A program made the position numbers and the translations under genes. From Scolanthus callimorphus (lineage: Eukaryota > Cnidaria > Anthozoa > Actiniaria > Edwardsiidae): a DNA stretch of 64,000 nt. The stretch lies in NCBI GenBank assembly GCA_033964015.1, contig CM066920.1:9701912-9765911 (forward strand). The letters are read 5' to 3'. Positions 33,401 to 44,591 of this stretch are shown piece by piece (position 1 is the first letter of the stretch; each line of letters starts with the position of its first letter). A model generated the notes under the pieces. The model was not told where the DNA came from, did no database searches, and saw only the letters and a list, made by a program, of their open reading frames with translations.

Positions 33401-36400
33401 CAGGCACAGCAACAGCTCCCTCGATAACAAAAAACACTGACAATAACGTGGCACATTTCCGGTTTTATAAAAGCTCTGCAATATTGCGCAATCCCGCATA
33501 ATTTCGTATTTTAGCGCATAATTTCGAATTTTTAGCGCATAATTTCAGAAAAAAACGCGCATAATTTAAGGAAAAATCCCGCATCAAACCACGGGCCCTG
33601 CGAAGGGTAGCTTCTATAGAAGCCAAACTTGGACAAACTTTCAAAGACCATAAGAGGAACTCTATACCAAAGTCACGTGCCCTTACATCGTCAATGACGT
33701 CATCAAAAGATCCATAATGCCCGTGACGTTCAAAAATCAACTCGATAGTATACTATACGTTTTTTTCGATAGTATACTATACGGTATGGTGCTCCGCTAG
33801 CGCGGGTCTTTGGCCCGCGCTGGAGCTCTGCTATTAATAAATTATTAATAAAATCAATAATTATTTGTCAAAAACTTATTTTCTCATTTGTTCAAGTTCT
33901 AGTCTGTCAGAATTCAATAGAACTACCCAGTTTTGTATCAGAATTTATGATACTAAAGTGGACTCCAAAAGTATGCCAGCCATTTTTTGTATGTTCAATA
34001 TTTAAGGTTTTATAGCTTTTTGAAGTTCGATAGTAACCAAAAAAGCTTTAACAGAAAGAAAAATCGTCATAAAATTGGAACAAAGGAAAATTTTACAAAT
34101 CGCTGGCACACTTTTGTAGTCCACCTTAGGGTCATCCAAGATGATACAAAAATGGGTGGTTTTATTGATTTCAAAAGAGAAAATCAGTTTTTGACAAATA
34201 ATTTATTGATTTTATTAATAATTCATTAATAATTAATGAAAATATCACATCTGTGTTCTACCTTTCAAATGCATGGAATTCCAAAAAAGTCCATTATTCC
34301 AGGGGGTACTTTTATTGACAGGGAGATTCATCTGAAGCCATGAATTATTAAAAAAAATTACCAGGCTCACAGCTATGGGGGTGCAGCTCGCACCCTCTTC
34401 CATGTGACTTTGTTTCATCAAGGTGACTTGTCTTCCAGAAAAAAAAGCCCTTTTTTCTGGCTTTCGTAGCTTTATCTAAAATCGCAGCATGCTCCTGCTC
34501 CACAAAAACAAAAGCAATAGCAGATGATACTCAGGTTGTGACCTTCCTTTTAAAACTCCAATAAAAAAATATTTTTAAGTTGGTCTGGCTAGGGGCGTGT
34601 AGAGTAGCATGACAGAGTAGCATGTGGAAATTAAAAAATGTCTGTTTATTCATCATACTATGGATTTTTCATTTAAAACCCAGAGTTTATGATACCCCAC
34701 AAGGCAACAAAATTGCATCGTAAAATCAGGGTATCATTGTAAACAAACTCTCGATATAACGATTTTAAAGACAAGGTATTGTTGCCGGGACCCAGAAAAG
34801 TCATCGTGAAATCTGGGTATCGTTAAATTGAGGATCATAAAATTGTGGTTCCACTGTGCCCCAAAAAATCCCTAGCTAAATAAAGTTACCTAAAATAACC
34901 CCTGGCTATTTCCACACACTATCTACATGTGACATTGACAGTGCACAATCTTTTGTTTTATGCTGATATGCTATGCATGCATTATTCAAAGTGCAGTCCT
35001 ACTGGATGGAAAAAAATAAAGAAATCCTTTAATTTTGTCTGTTTCTGTGTCAGATTTCCTAACCATCCCGTATGAGTTAACTGTGATGCATGGAATAGGA
35101 AATTCCTAGAGGTTGGGTGTCATTATTCCCTCTGTGGTGGGAATGGGGGTGGGTTTTAGCCTAAAAACGTTGTGGTATATCTTGTGTTCAATTCATTACA
35201 GATTTCCAGCAGATATCAAAGCAGGCATTATAGAAGTGGTTGCACCACCAGCAAGCTTTTATCCAGACCTTAACAATTTACCTCTGACCTTTGGGGATTC
35301 TAAAGAAAGAGTGAAGTAAGTGCCAGGGCTTATTGTCAGGAAAGTTAGGCCCCCAAAACATGTTAAAAGTTGCACAAAAGTGCATGTGATGTGTCCCGAA
35401 GATGTACCAATTAAGGAATTATGAAGTCCAACCAATCGCATCCAAACTTGTTCGGTGCTGTCGAGGTTACCAAAGACTCTCTGAAGATGTCCCAAACTTA
35501 AGTTGTTTGAGCAAATAATTTTTTTTGTCAAATGTTGCTGAAACGTTGCCAAGCTAATTGTGGCCAAGCCTACAATACTTAAGCAATAAAAAGATTTATG
35601 CAGTTTATAAAAACTTTCAGTGGTCTATAATGTATGGCTCATGAGTTTCAAACTTTTCTCATGTTTTTCCAACATCCTTTGTGCATTTATCACATTATAA
35701 AATAGCATTGCATCTGCCATGCGTTTATAATGTGCACAGCTCTCAACCAATCAGAGTGTACATACTATCTTAGCTATTTAATACAATACAATACAATACA
35801 ATACAATAATTTATGTTTTGTTGATGACGTGGGGAGTGTTCGCCCAATCTCCCGAACCTAGGGCTCATTTTTAAAACCCTTGAGGGATGGCGTTGATTAG
35901 TAGTTCTGAGAATAACCTATTTGCATTGTCTTGGTATTTTCTAGATGGAGAACAAAGCAGAACCTGGATTTTGTTTTCTTATGATGTATGCACAGAAGAA
36001 AGCTAGATTTTATGTTCAGGTAAGCTATATGAACACTACATTCTATCTACTTGAACTTGTTTACATGCTTTTATGTTTTTTTTTTTCTATTTTTTCTACC
36101 GCACACAGCTTGAAGATGATATTGTTGCTACTTCAGGATATGCCAACACAATAAGAACGTTTGCAATTCAACAGGAGTCAAATCGATGGCTCATGCTGGA
36201 GTTTTCTTCTCTTGGGTTTATAGGTAATACTATAATATTTTACTTAAGCCTGGTTCACAACAGCATCACATGAACAAAATTGCCCACTCAATTGAATTCT
36301 GTCTTACCACACTTTTGCCGTTGTGACATAAAGCCGTTATATATATTTTTCCATTGTATTCACTATCTCGATCCTGATTGGCTAAGAGCGTGCGCTTTAC

Positions 36401-39400
36401 TTTTGAAATCACACAGTTTTTTTTTTTGCTGATTCCTGATTTTTTAATTGTATGCACGCAATGCATCATGCGCCTAGGACGCGAAGATTCGTTTCTGAAA
36501 AGTGGCAGCTAGCAAAGATGGATTCTCGCTTCGCATCTTCAAAGAGGACGAAATTGCTCAATTACTAGAAAACAAAGATTCGAAGAGCACGAAGAAGATA
36601 GCAAGGAGACCCTCACAGATTATTTACTTGAGAAAAAGTTGAATGAGAAATTGCTTAAAATTGGTTAAGGGAAAAATAAACTTTGTTCATTGCGAAAGTT
36701 TTTTTTAATGAATCAATATAATAAAACAATTATTGAATTCGGTTTTTGTCATATCAGGAATAAGGCCTTGCCTGATTCCACTTGTTTCCATGCCTTTTTC
36801 CTTCCGTTCTCAGCCTTTGCAGTTCTTTCTGTTAAGTGCTTTCTGTTTTCTTTTTAGTAGTTTATTATCTGAACATAGTAAGCTAGTTATTTAGGTAGAA
36901 CATTTGCTGTATTTATATGATTGACACTAATGTATCTGTCAGATATACGGATTAAAGATTATTATTGTTCTTTTTAGGGAAGCTGTTCAGATCTACAGAT
37001 TTAAGCACATTGGTAGAATTCTTTTTGATGTTTTACAAGGACAAACCAGTTGACTGGTTGCTGGACCACATTCTTTGGGTCAGAGTCTGCAACCCCGAAA
37101 AAGACAATGTAAGTTTGCAAGTTAGACACACAAATTTACAGCTCAATGTTTGTTTGCAAGCAAAATTCACTGAGAACTGACGTTGGTTGAATTCTGTTCT
37201 CGAGCAAAAAACCTTTTGTCTTGAGGAAAAGCCGTCTGCAAAGGAGATCATTTGTTTGTCTTTTTCCCACAAAAAAACAACCTCTTTTCAATTTTTGATA
37301 CATCAGAAGGTATGAAACTGCGTTTCGAGGGACTGAATGTTGTTCTGGCTCGTTTCCCAAGCCCTTTGGCTGATTGTGTGTTCCCAAAAAATATCCATAC
37401 CCCCCTACGGAAGGGATTGGAAATTCCAGAGGGGTGGGGGGTCAATTTACCGGATATTTTCCATACAAATACTGTATTTTTCTTCGGAAATTCCAGAGGG
37501 GGGGGGGGGGGGTCATTTCTCAACACCCTTCCGTGGGGGGGTATGGATATTTTTTGGAAACACACATTGCATTTTGAAACCGCACCGGGAGGAGGATCCT
37601 GGAATTTTCACTCGTGAATCAGACCCCCTTCCCTGGAATTTTGGGATAGAACGTTTTTACCCCTCCCCCTTGGAATTTCCAGAGTCCAATTTTCCCCGGG
37701 AAAATTTTCCGTAGGTCCTCAATCCCACGGTGCGGTTAAAAAAATGCAATCGGCCATTGAAAGTGTAAATATTAATCGTATTAAAGTCTCATTTGGTCGT
37801 GCTACACAACATATGTCTTGGTTATGTCAGTTTTCATTCACTAGTCATTATGGGAGAGAGAGGAGTGAATGAAACAGGAGTATTGGAAATTTCAAATTTC
37901 ATTCAATAATACTGCACGACGTATATTTTCTCGAGTCTTTATAGCAGTTTCCCTTTCCCCTTCACTCAATGCAGACATTATATAGAGTAGTTGAAACGAG
38001 ACTGTCGGCCGCCATTTTGACAGCATAGCAACATACCAAGTCGGAGAAAGCATCCATTTCCATCGACTGATTTAGAGAATATAGAGCAATGTTTTTGATT
38101 GCATTTGGTAAATCAAATCTGAAACTTTGTTTTTAGATGTTTATTAAGAGATTTCTACACGTAATTTGTCTTCTAATATCAAACGAAAACAATAACAAAG
38201 GAGTGGCTAACACAGGTTCTTTAATCAAGATTTAATTCTTTCCTAGACGCATTGTAATCGGGAGAAGAACCAACTCCGTATACGATTCAAGCCTTCACAA
38301 TTCCAGCACGTTGGCAAAGAGTCGTCGCTCAAGGGAAAGCGGCAAAACTTAATTGTAAGTTTTAAACGTCCCTCAGGTTCTGATAATGAAGTGTATGTGT
38401 GCCCGAGTTGTGCCTAAATAAACCAGGTACGCATACAGGAAGCTATTTGCTATTGTTATATAGCGAGTGCTCACTCCAACCGAGTGCGCCCTCTTATTGG
38501 CTAAATCAAGGTCACGTGGTGAAGTACAAATCAAATATTCCCCGATCAGTCAATATTTCGAAAAATTATTGACTGGTTGGGAAATATTGCTTTCGCGCGT
38601 CGCGTTTTAGAGCGGGAAAAAATTGCAGTTCATTTTTGCTATATAACAAAACACTTAATGACTACTCCCTCGGGAAACACCAGTTTTGTTTCCCTCGAAT
38701 CTCGATGTTTCCCGAGACGTTCTCGGGAAACAAAACTGATGTTTCCCTCGGGAGCAGTCATTAAGTGTATAATATTCTACAGGGTACTGGGGCAGGGCCG
38801 GCCGTGCACAACCTCTTATTTGCTACAGCAAATAGCTTCAAAAATTCCAGTCGCCATAATAGAAATCTGGTCGCCATGTTTTTCTCCCGAATTAATGCTT
38901 TTGACAGCCAATTTTGAGAAAGGCATTTTTTAACAACCTACAGACTGGAAATGGCGACTCGGTTGAAATTTCTGGTCACCAAACCCTAAATTTAGTCGCC
39001 AGTGGCGACCATATGCTCGCAATGTCGGGCGCTGATGTGAGAGACGGCACCTACGGTTGAGCGTCCTTAACCCCAGAGACGACGCGAGTTGTAACCATTC
39101 GCAGATGTCTTAGCAAAGGCAGCACCTTCTACTCAATAGACCTCCTCGGCTTGGGCGTAATGTTTTGCCCATTTCAGATCACGTGGCATTCCCATGAGTA
39201 TTCTCTCTTTGTTTGGAATGATTCCATATTCATATATCTTTCGGTGCGTAGCAGAAAAAGAAAAGGGAATACTCATGGGAATGCCACGTGATCTGAAATG
39301 GGAAAACATTACGCCCAAGCCGAGGAGGTCTATTATTTAGAAAAGACCCCATTGGTGTTGGTCCGGTTGGGAGTGGAACCCCCAACCTCCCACAAAACAG

Positions 39401-42285
39401 ACCGGTGCTATACTAGCCGGTGGGCACTGTTAACAAAGTCGTTTATGAGCTTTGAGACGAGTTTTTAACGTACTGCGCCAGCTTCTACCTGTCTCCGCTC
39501 TTTTTATTCATTGTATTTCTGTCTTTATTTACAGGACAAGGATTTCAAGAAAGCGCCATTGTTCCAAGCTCACTTGAATCCTAAGGGTCAAGCAATCACA
39601 ACTCTAGAACATTATCAGCAGTTTACGATCGAAAGAGCGTACACGGGACAGACGTTCTTCTGGTGTTATCCACCACATGTTAACGATGTCATCCGAATAT
39701 ACTTCGCTGTTCCAGTTGATATATCAACGTAAGTAGTCGTTGTGTGCTCAGTAAGAGTCATTACACAGGGAATTTCTGCAGAAACCCATCCATGGGAAAA
39801 GCTGAATTTCCCAAGCCACGCGCATATGGGAAGTGTTCGGAATTCACATGGATAGCCATGGGAAATCCGTGCTTCTACCATGGGAAATTCAGCTTTTCCC
39901 ATGGTTGGGTTTCTGTAGAAATTCCCTGTGAGTAGGAAGTCCCTGATTGAAAAAGCTTTACTTTTTTAGGTTCCGTTTTAAGTCCGGCAACGCCGAACAT
40001 CCGGGAGACATCATACGGAACGCGTCAGTGGAGGTGATGACCGCTGACAATAAACGTACGGCAGTGAAGGCTCCAGGTTAGTAAAAGCCAAGAATGGGTA
40101 TGTTATGCAAGCAGCGAAAAATAACGGTTGCGATCTCAACGACAAAACAACAAGGCAAAATGCACAACTGACTGGACAAATATTCACCTTTGAGGCTTGC
40201 ATATATCATGTGGTTCATAACGTCACTTCTTGTGATTGAGTTCAGGATGTAAATGACGTATAATTTCGCATCAATGAACGTCCAATCAGCAGTCAGTTTG
40301 ACCAGCCAATAAAATTCTATTAAACTGCTCAAACAAAAGAAACCGGTATTGCATATACATAGCTATCGAAACACTCTGTAATATATGTTGTTTGGACTTA
40401 CAGTTTTAGTCAAACATTCTCCAATTTTAGTCAAATCACACCAGTGGTCTATCGTCAATGCTGCGTTCTGATTGGTTGAGCAGAAGACGGTTTTGGCTAT
40501 AAAAATTGACCCACTAGTGTGATTTGACTAAAACAATTATTCCTCTCGCCCTCATGGCCTCTGAGTCAATTCGGCCTTCGGCCTACCAACTCAGAGACTT
40601 ACTGTTAGATATTACATAAAGTACTTTTTACAACGTATTTGCCACTTTAATCCGCAGTTCTCACAGCCAACGCCTCCCCGGAATCGAAGAAGAACTATAC
40701 CCGCAATGAATACCCCGTGTCTGCCTATACTTCTGTCGGACTATTTAATAAGTTTGGAATTGCCGAGGGATCGGTACCCGCGAGTGTCAAAGGGATTGTC
40801 GAACTGAGAATACGAATATTGACACATCAGAGTCCAAACTGGCTCATTATTAGTGAGGTGAGTCAGGACTAGCGATATTATGATACAGCTGTTTCAGTAA
40901 TGCGCCGTCTACATGAGCAATTTTTCTTTAACAATTTCCCTTGACAAGGAAACTTGACCGTGTAAGACACGCCAGCAATTTTCCTTGACAATTTTTATTT
41001 GGTCGTGTAGACGAGACAAAATTGACAATTTTTCCTTGACAAGTATCCTTGTTGAAAAGCTAGCATGTCACTCTTTTAATCCTCCTCAAACTTTGCACCC
41101 TAGCTATTATTTGACAAATAAAACTTGTCACATGTGTCACGACTGTGTCAAGATGACGGCCTCCGTCTACGCGAGCAATTTTTCCCTGACAATTTTTCCT
41201 TGTTTGTGTTTGCATGTCTGCTGACGTAACCATCGTTGGCGCTTAAAAACAAATCACTTCCGGCAAATATTTATTGCTCGTCTACATGGTCAATTTTCCT
41301 TGTCAGGGAAACATTGCTCGTGTAGACTATGCTTCAAGGTTGTCTGTCTAGCGAGCGCTCGAGCCTACGCGCCAATACCGAAAGGCAGTATGACCGGGTT
41401 GCAACAAAATATCCTATTTTAATGATACTTCACTGTCCTGGCTGCAAAGTTATACAAAACAGAGCTTTGTTTAAAGCTAGTAATGTCCGGTAGTTGACTA
41501 GTAACTCGCGTACTTAGGCCCTGTCCACACTAACGCATTTTCAAAAGTATTCGTTTTCAAACTTATACGGATTCGCATCGTGTTAGTGTGGACGGGAGAT
41601 TTAGCTCCAAAAAAAAGCGATCAGTTTTTATTTGATGTTGACGTGTGCAAGGACAGTCTCAAATTAGTGGTACAGTTGACGTCATCGTTTTCATTTTAAT
41701 TCGGATTCAACCGTCCACACTAAAACGATATGTATGCGGATTCGTTTTTATTCACTTTCGAGAGCGTTTTCAAACTTATACGGATTCGATGAAAACGATC
41801 AGCGTGTTAGTGTGGACGGAAGGCCTAAACGTATCAAAAAGTATACGGATTCAAACGAAAACGCGTTATTGCCGACGGGGTCTTAAACAGTGAGCCGATT
41901 CAACACCTCCTACCCAGACAACTAAACATTGCTGTCTGGGCGCGTACGGATTCCGAGAATGTGTTATGAAATATCTGTACAAAACACAGGTTTGAGAGGC
42001 TCAGCAAGCAGTCCGTTCGTTATCAGTTTCAGTGGCGAGAAAGGAAGAATAGAGGAGTTACCTTCAAACACCGGTTGATACTCAATTAACCTCTCCAAAT
42101 GTGTGGATGAAAATGGATGATATTGCTTTCGGCTTTTCAGCTTACTCACAGCTAGATCTTGAATTCTGGCAACTTGCTGGTAAATGGTTTCTCTGTCAAA
42201 CAAACGAAGACAAGGAAATAGTTTTAAAATTACATGTTTTGTTTCTTTTCATCTTTAGATGCACATTGTTGGAAAGAAAAGCTGA
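27416..42285 (+). CDS. MGAT4: Alpha-1,3-mannosyl-glycoprotein 4-beta-N-acetylglucosaminyltransferase (MGAT4A/B type)
   Basis: A Golgi type II membrane glycosyltransferase (GT54) that adds the beta-1,4 GlcNAc branch to the core alpha-1,3 mannose of N-glycans. Thirteen coding exons: 27416-27512, 30804-31133, 31311-31444, 31914-31960, 35202-35315, 35945-36019, 36109-36223, 36978-37108, 38247-38354, 39535-39728, 39970-40076, 40658-40857, 42259-42285. All junctions are GT-AG and in phase, giving about 559 residues (human A and B forms: about 535 and 548). Seen in order: short cytosolic tail and signal-anchor (residues about 9-27), coiled stem (about 43-80), [32 protein letters not shown], the metal/nucleotide-sugar motif LEDDI (about 267-271), [18 protein letters not shown], and a C-terminal domain ending MHIVGKKS. 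Exon 6 is one base short: the T-run at about 35968-35971 needs one more T for LMMYAQ to stay in frame. An AATAAA follows at 42409. A 5' UTR intron ending at 27406 is possible. Whether it is the A or B orthologue cannot be told. Confidence 0.93.
28507..28742. mobile_element. CATACCTGCCAAC-ended MITE in MGAT4 intron 1
   Basis: Left CATACCTGCCAACCTTGGAGA and right GGAGAGTTGGCAGGTATG are inverted, with AAAACCGGGAGAT repeated inside. CGTTG-type sequence flanks both ends. Confidence 0.7.
28945..29318 (+). mobile_element. Candidate solo LTR in MGAT4 intron 1
   Basis: Opens TGTAAAATT and closes AATTTTACTA. It contains a TGACGTCA site (29047), TATATAAG (about 29060), GAGACAAGAGACAACAAG and a late AATAAA (about 29242), the order of an LTR. 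No matching second LTR and no clean target duplication were found, so it could also be an intronic promoter. Confidence 0.35.
29325..30491. mobile_element. CAGGGCCC-ended hAT-like element
   Basis: Left CAGGGCCCGACATTAACTTT and right GTTGGGTCCTG approximate an inverted pair. The flanks TAGTATAA and TATAATAA match 6 of 8. The right part repeats GGTGACTA/TAGTCGCC motifs also seen at 38858-39035. No transposase. Confidence 0.45.
30496..30515. repeat. (ATA)n microsatellite
   Basis: TAATAATAATAATAATAAT. Comparable (ATT)n runs lie at 10424-10440, 25246-25268, 43339-43371 and 52889-52912, and a (AATAC)n run lies at 35778-35807. Confidence 0.85.
32213..32730. repeat. Four tandem units of about 125-135 bp with CRE and E-box motifs
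   Basis: Each unit has CTTCACGAGATATT, GATGACGTCA-like and TCACGTGACC-like sequence, then CACTTCATTTCGCTC. The last unit is more diverged. Unit starts are near 32213, 32346, 32467 and 32595. Confidence 0.8.
32868..33600. mobile_element. 733-bp CAGGGCCCG-ended element with GCATAAT subterminal repeats
   Basis: Ends CAGGGCCCGTGGTTTGATGC and GCATCAAACCACGGGCCCTG are perfect inverses. CGAAGG flanks both sides (32862-32867, 33601-33606). GCGCATAATTT is repeated near both ends. CAGGG ends fit the hAT group, though 6 bp is shorter than the usual 8. No transposase ORF. Confidence 0.85.
33832..34232. mobile_element. Palindromic AT-rich MITE, about 400 bp
   Basis: AATAAAATCAATAATTATTTG at the left faces CAAATAATTTATTGATTTTATT at the right; GTCAAAAACTTATTTTCTC faces GAGAAAATCAGTTTTTGAC. 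In MGAT4 intron 4. Confidence 0.75.
34680..34860. mobile_element. CAGTGGAACCAC pogo/Tigger-like terminus
   Basis: On the minus strand it begins CAGTGGAACCACAATTTTAT, followed by repeated ATACCCAGATTTCACGATG and CTCTCGATATAACG-like phrases, typical of degraded Tigger-like ends. A similar segment (CAGTCAACTCTTGCTTTGC) lies at 59731. Confidence 0.4.
35625..35776. repeat. TTATAATGTG hairpin family, copy 1
   Basis: GTGAGTTTCAAA-like, TTTTCCARCATCC, GTGCGTTTATMACATTATAAA and CAGCTCTCAACCAATCAGA occur in the same set as at 43397-43620. Confidence 0.6.
37375..37572. repeat. GGAAATTCCAGAGGGG family, copy in MGAT4 intron 8
   Basis: Contains AAATATCCATACCCCCC, GGAAATTCCAGAGGGG twice, TCCATACAAATACTGTATTT and GGATATTTTTTGGAAACACAC. 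G-run at about 37498-37512. Confidence 0.75.
38000..38224. mobile_element. TTAAAGAGCC-family MITE, copy 3
   Basis: Same interior (ACATACCAAGTCGGAGAAAG; ACTTTGTTTTTAGATG) and right end GGAGTGGCTAACACAGG-TTCTTTAA. The left end is damaged. It ends only 22 bp before MGAT4 exon 9, so it may supply part of the splice acceptor region. Confidence 0.8.
38455..38775. repeat. AAAACACTTAATGACT repeat family, copy 2
   Basis: Same motif order as 10265, with TTCTCGGGAAACA inverted pairs in the interior and ATTAAGTGTATAAT at the right end matching the left, so this copy is palindromic. Confidence 0.65.
39135..39335. mobile_element. Palindrome with about 75-bp near-perfect arms
   Basis: AATAGACCTCCTCGGCTTGG... 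to GGGAATACTCATGGGAATGC... and back to CCGAGGAGGTCTATT. The arms share GATCACGTGGCATTCCCATG. In MGAT4 intron 9. Confidence 0.85.
39341..39432 (-). repeat. tRNA-like SINE head
   Basis: The minus strand shows CCGGCTAGTATAGCACCGGT and GGGGGTTCCACTCC, A- and B-box like, akin to 5230. It directly follows the palindrome at 39135. Confidence 0.55.
39764..39930. mobile_element. CACAGGGAATTTCTGCAG palindromic MITE in MGAT4 intron 10
   Basis: CACAGGGAATTTCTGCAGAA faces TTCTGTAGAAATTCCCTGTG. Inner CCATGGGAAAAGCTGAATTTC faces GAAATTCAGCTTTTCCCATGG. It shares the CACAGGGAA start with the 2.8 kb element at 47711. Confidence 0.8.
40425..40610. mobile_element. AATAATTATTCCTC repeat family, copy 2
   Basis: AGTCAAATCACACCAGTGG faces CCCACTAGTGTGATTTGACT, followed by ATTATTCCTCTCGCCCTCAT and GGCCTTCGGCC. 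In MGAT4 intron 11; includes CTGATTGGTTGAG. Confidence 0.7.
40904..41328. mobile_element. Palindromic CGTCTACATGAGCAATTTTTC element
   Basis: Left GCCGTCTACATGAGCAATTT faces TTGCTCGTGTAGACTATGC. The interior repeats TCCTTGACAA, GACAATTTTTC and GTGTAGACGAGA. It lies in MGAT4 intron 12 and may be two nested units. Confidence 0.7.
41517..41885. mobile_element. GTCCACACTAACGC MITE, copy 1
   Basis: GGCCCTGTCCACACTAACGC at the left; GTGTTAGTGTGGACGG units and ACGCGTTATTGCCGACGGGG at the right. AAACTTATACGGATTCG occurs repeatedly. In MGAT4 intron 12; sister copy at 60657. Confidence 0.8.
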
Positions 42286-42408
42286 CACGAGGGGAACGGC
42301 ATCTGCGTAGATTCCAATTTGAAAGCACTGCCACGTTTGCGGAAAGCTCCCACCATTCAAGAACCAATGCTCTGCGGAAGCACGTTTGGCTTTGTTGCTA
42401 GAATTTAG

Positions 42409-42414
42409 AATAAA
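42409..42414 (+). terminator. Candidate poly(A) signal of MGAT4
   Basis: AATAAA 124 bp after the MGAT4 stop codon, in the expected orientation, followed by a T- and GT-containing stretch. Confidence 0.5.
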
Positions 42415-42419
42415 GTTCA

Positions 42420-42640
42420 ACATGAAGTCAACTTCAGTCAACAATTGTTGAATCACGCATGGTGGATGATGTTGAATGGGAGTGCCAAATTCATGTTGAA
42501 TGTTGTTGAACTACGATGTGATTGGAAGTTGACTTCGTTCAACAATGTTTATTTGGTTTGGCGCCCTCATTCAACACGGGTGATTCATCAAATGTTGAAT
42601 GAAGTTGAATCAGATGTTAATTTGGTTTGTCCCCAGCCTA
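42420..42640. repeat. TTGTTGAATC / GTTGAATG repeat downstream of MGAT4
   Basis: A dense run of TTCAACA/TGTTGAA forms, including CATGTTGAATGTTGTTGAAC. Related to 9770-10262. Confidence 0.5.
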
Positions 42641-43336
42641 AGCGGCAGCGTGAATGTCACTGGAAGTTAAAAGGATCCTTCATCACACCAAAGGGATAGT
42701 CTGGAACTTGTATAACCCGAATGGTGTAGGCTGTTGCTAAGGCTAAAGAAGTACAATATTGGTAGGAACATTCAGTCCTGCGATGTTGCCCCAAGTGGCT
42801 GAACTTGGAAGCATCCAGAGAATACCGCATTTACCAGGGTTCGCGCGGCTCCTGGAAAACCTTCTGGATTTTATTTAATTCATTTTCCTTTTTTATTTTA
42901 GGATTTATTATGTTACATCTACATATTCAATGATACGATACGTTACAATACACTATGTGAATGACTTTCACAGTGAAAGTCCTGCATGATGCCCTCGAAA
43001 ACGTCTGGAAAAAGGAAATAATTTTATCATTTACATAACTAAGAATTTTTGTCATTCAAAAAATAATTTTAAAGTTTCAGAGATTGTTCAAAATTATCGA
43101 AGAAAACTGAAAATTATTCCTAGTGGAAAACTCTTGGAGAATGTTTAAACGATTTTTAAAACTTCAAATTTCTAAGCATACGAATCCTGACTTACATAGA
43201 TGTCTATAGTTGCGCGTAACATTACAATGAATCCATTGTGGCTAGATCGGGATCAGCAAGGAAACATGTTTCCCCGGCAACAGTGTTGCACGAGTCCTTG
43301 ATTTGTCCCAGTTAATGTATTACAGTAAAGGGTATA

Positions 43337-43367
<31 letters not shown>

Positions 43368-43396
43368 GTTTTATAAAATAGCTAAAATAGTACGCG

Positions 43397-43622
43397 CGCT
43401 CTGATTGGTTGAGAGCTGTGCATTCTCACATTATAAACGCACGGCAGATGCAAAGCTATTTATAAAAGCAATAAAAAACAGATTTCTGTGATTTATAATG
43501 TGATTAACGCACTTGGGATGCTGGAAAAACACTTGAAAAATTCGAGGCTCGTGAGTTTCAAATTTTTCTTGTGTTTTCCAGCATCCCTCGTGCGTTTCTC
43601 ACTTTATAAATCACGGAAATCC
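43397..43622. mobile_element. TTATAATGTG hairpin family, copy 2
   Basis: GATGCTGGAAAAACAC faces GTGTTTTCCAGCATC and GTGATTTATAATGTG faces CACTTTATAAATCAC. GCGCTCTGATTGGTTGAGAG precedes it. Confidence 0.7.
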
Positions 43623-43739
43623 GCTTGTTATTGCTTAAATATTTTTTTCTTAAAACATCTTTTGAGGCAGAGTTCGCCTCAAGATTAGAACTAATCGAGG
43701 TAGCCTGATTCTCACCCGCTACGGTAGAGTTCGCTGGCA

Positions 43740-43903
43740 CTTCCTACCCTTCGCGCCTGATCAAAGTCACGGGTCAAGTGTTCTGCCAGGTCGACTTGCC
43801 GGGGAATCTTGTCTTTCATCTGTTCAAACTGCTGAAAGTTACCTTTCCTTTGCACAGACGGAAAAATATCGCATCCATATTCTAACAAACCTGCTAGCCA
43901 AAC
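43740..43903 (-). other. Exon-like ORF of unknown identity
   Basis: On the minus strand an acceptor-like TTTGCTTTGCAG (ending 43904) opens a frame reading VWLAGLLEYGCDIFPSV, then KIPRQVDLAEHLTRDFDQARR. A donor-like GTAGGA follows at about 43753. The composition is protein-like and not repetitive. No partner exons and no family were recognised; it could be a fragment of a lost or nested gene. Confidence 0.25.
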
Positions 43904-44591
43904 CTGCAAAGCAAATTAGTGTTTGTATCCATATCATCCTCAGAAACCCAGTTTCATTCCGGAAATATTGTTTTTAATGTTGTCCATAAAAGTGCCTTTG
44001 TGGAGAGTTGCCTCTCCCGCAATCGTTCTAAGGAAGCTCGTGTGGTCTGGACCCAGGAGGTCCCTCTAAGAACGACTGAATGCGGGGGAGGCTACTTGGA
44101 GAGTGGTTTTGGTGTTGAAATGATCTTATGCCATTAGATATGTTTCTTAGCGCTATTTTACGGAGAAGAAAATAGGCCTGAAAAATAGCATCTGGAACTA
44201 CTGAATCGAGAAATCTTTAGATAGCGTAAAAAGAAATTGAATTGTTACAGCCGTAACGACTGAGAAATATAATAGTTTTTGGGGGGCCTTTCCACCAGTT
44301 CCCACGTTTACCAGAATGCAGTGCGCGCTTCTGGTGCGCGCAGCATGCCGGGAAAGTTGGGACAAAAGTAGATCGGACGCGCCGTTTTATTATTGAGCAC
44401 ATCGATGCACTGCCCAAATGATCATTGGAACGCCACTAGCTGTCTTTTGTACCCTGCGATGTCTATCATCTGAGGGAAATATATATTGTAAAAAGTACGC
44501 AAAACGTAATGTTTTTCAGGGTTTTTTTGTGCTATCGATTTGCTGAAAATTAAAATCGCTAGCCTGCTCGATTTGCAATATCGTCTGATTA

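Larger units (their letters stand above)
32120..33840. repeat. Composite repeat block in MGAT4 intron 4
   Basis: The ends carry CGGCTAAAAGCGGAGCTT and GGTGCTCCGCTAGCGCGG-like sequence, and GGTTCCCATGTGTACA appears near both the left and middle. Inside are a four-unit tandem array (32213-32730) and a separate inserted element (32868-33600). No coding potential. Confidence 0.55.

Noticed and set aside
36460..36670. Region with GATTCTCGCTTCGCATC and an acidic short frame
   Set aside because: Looks protein-like in places but has no frame of useful length or splice context; likely old repeat.
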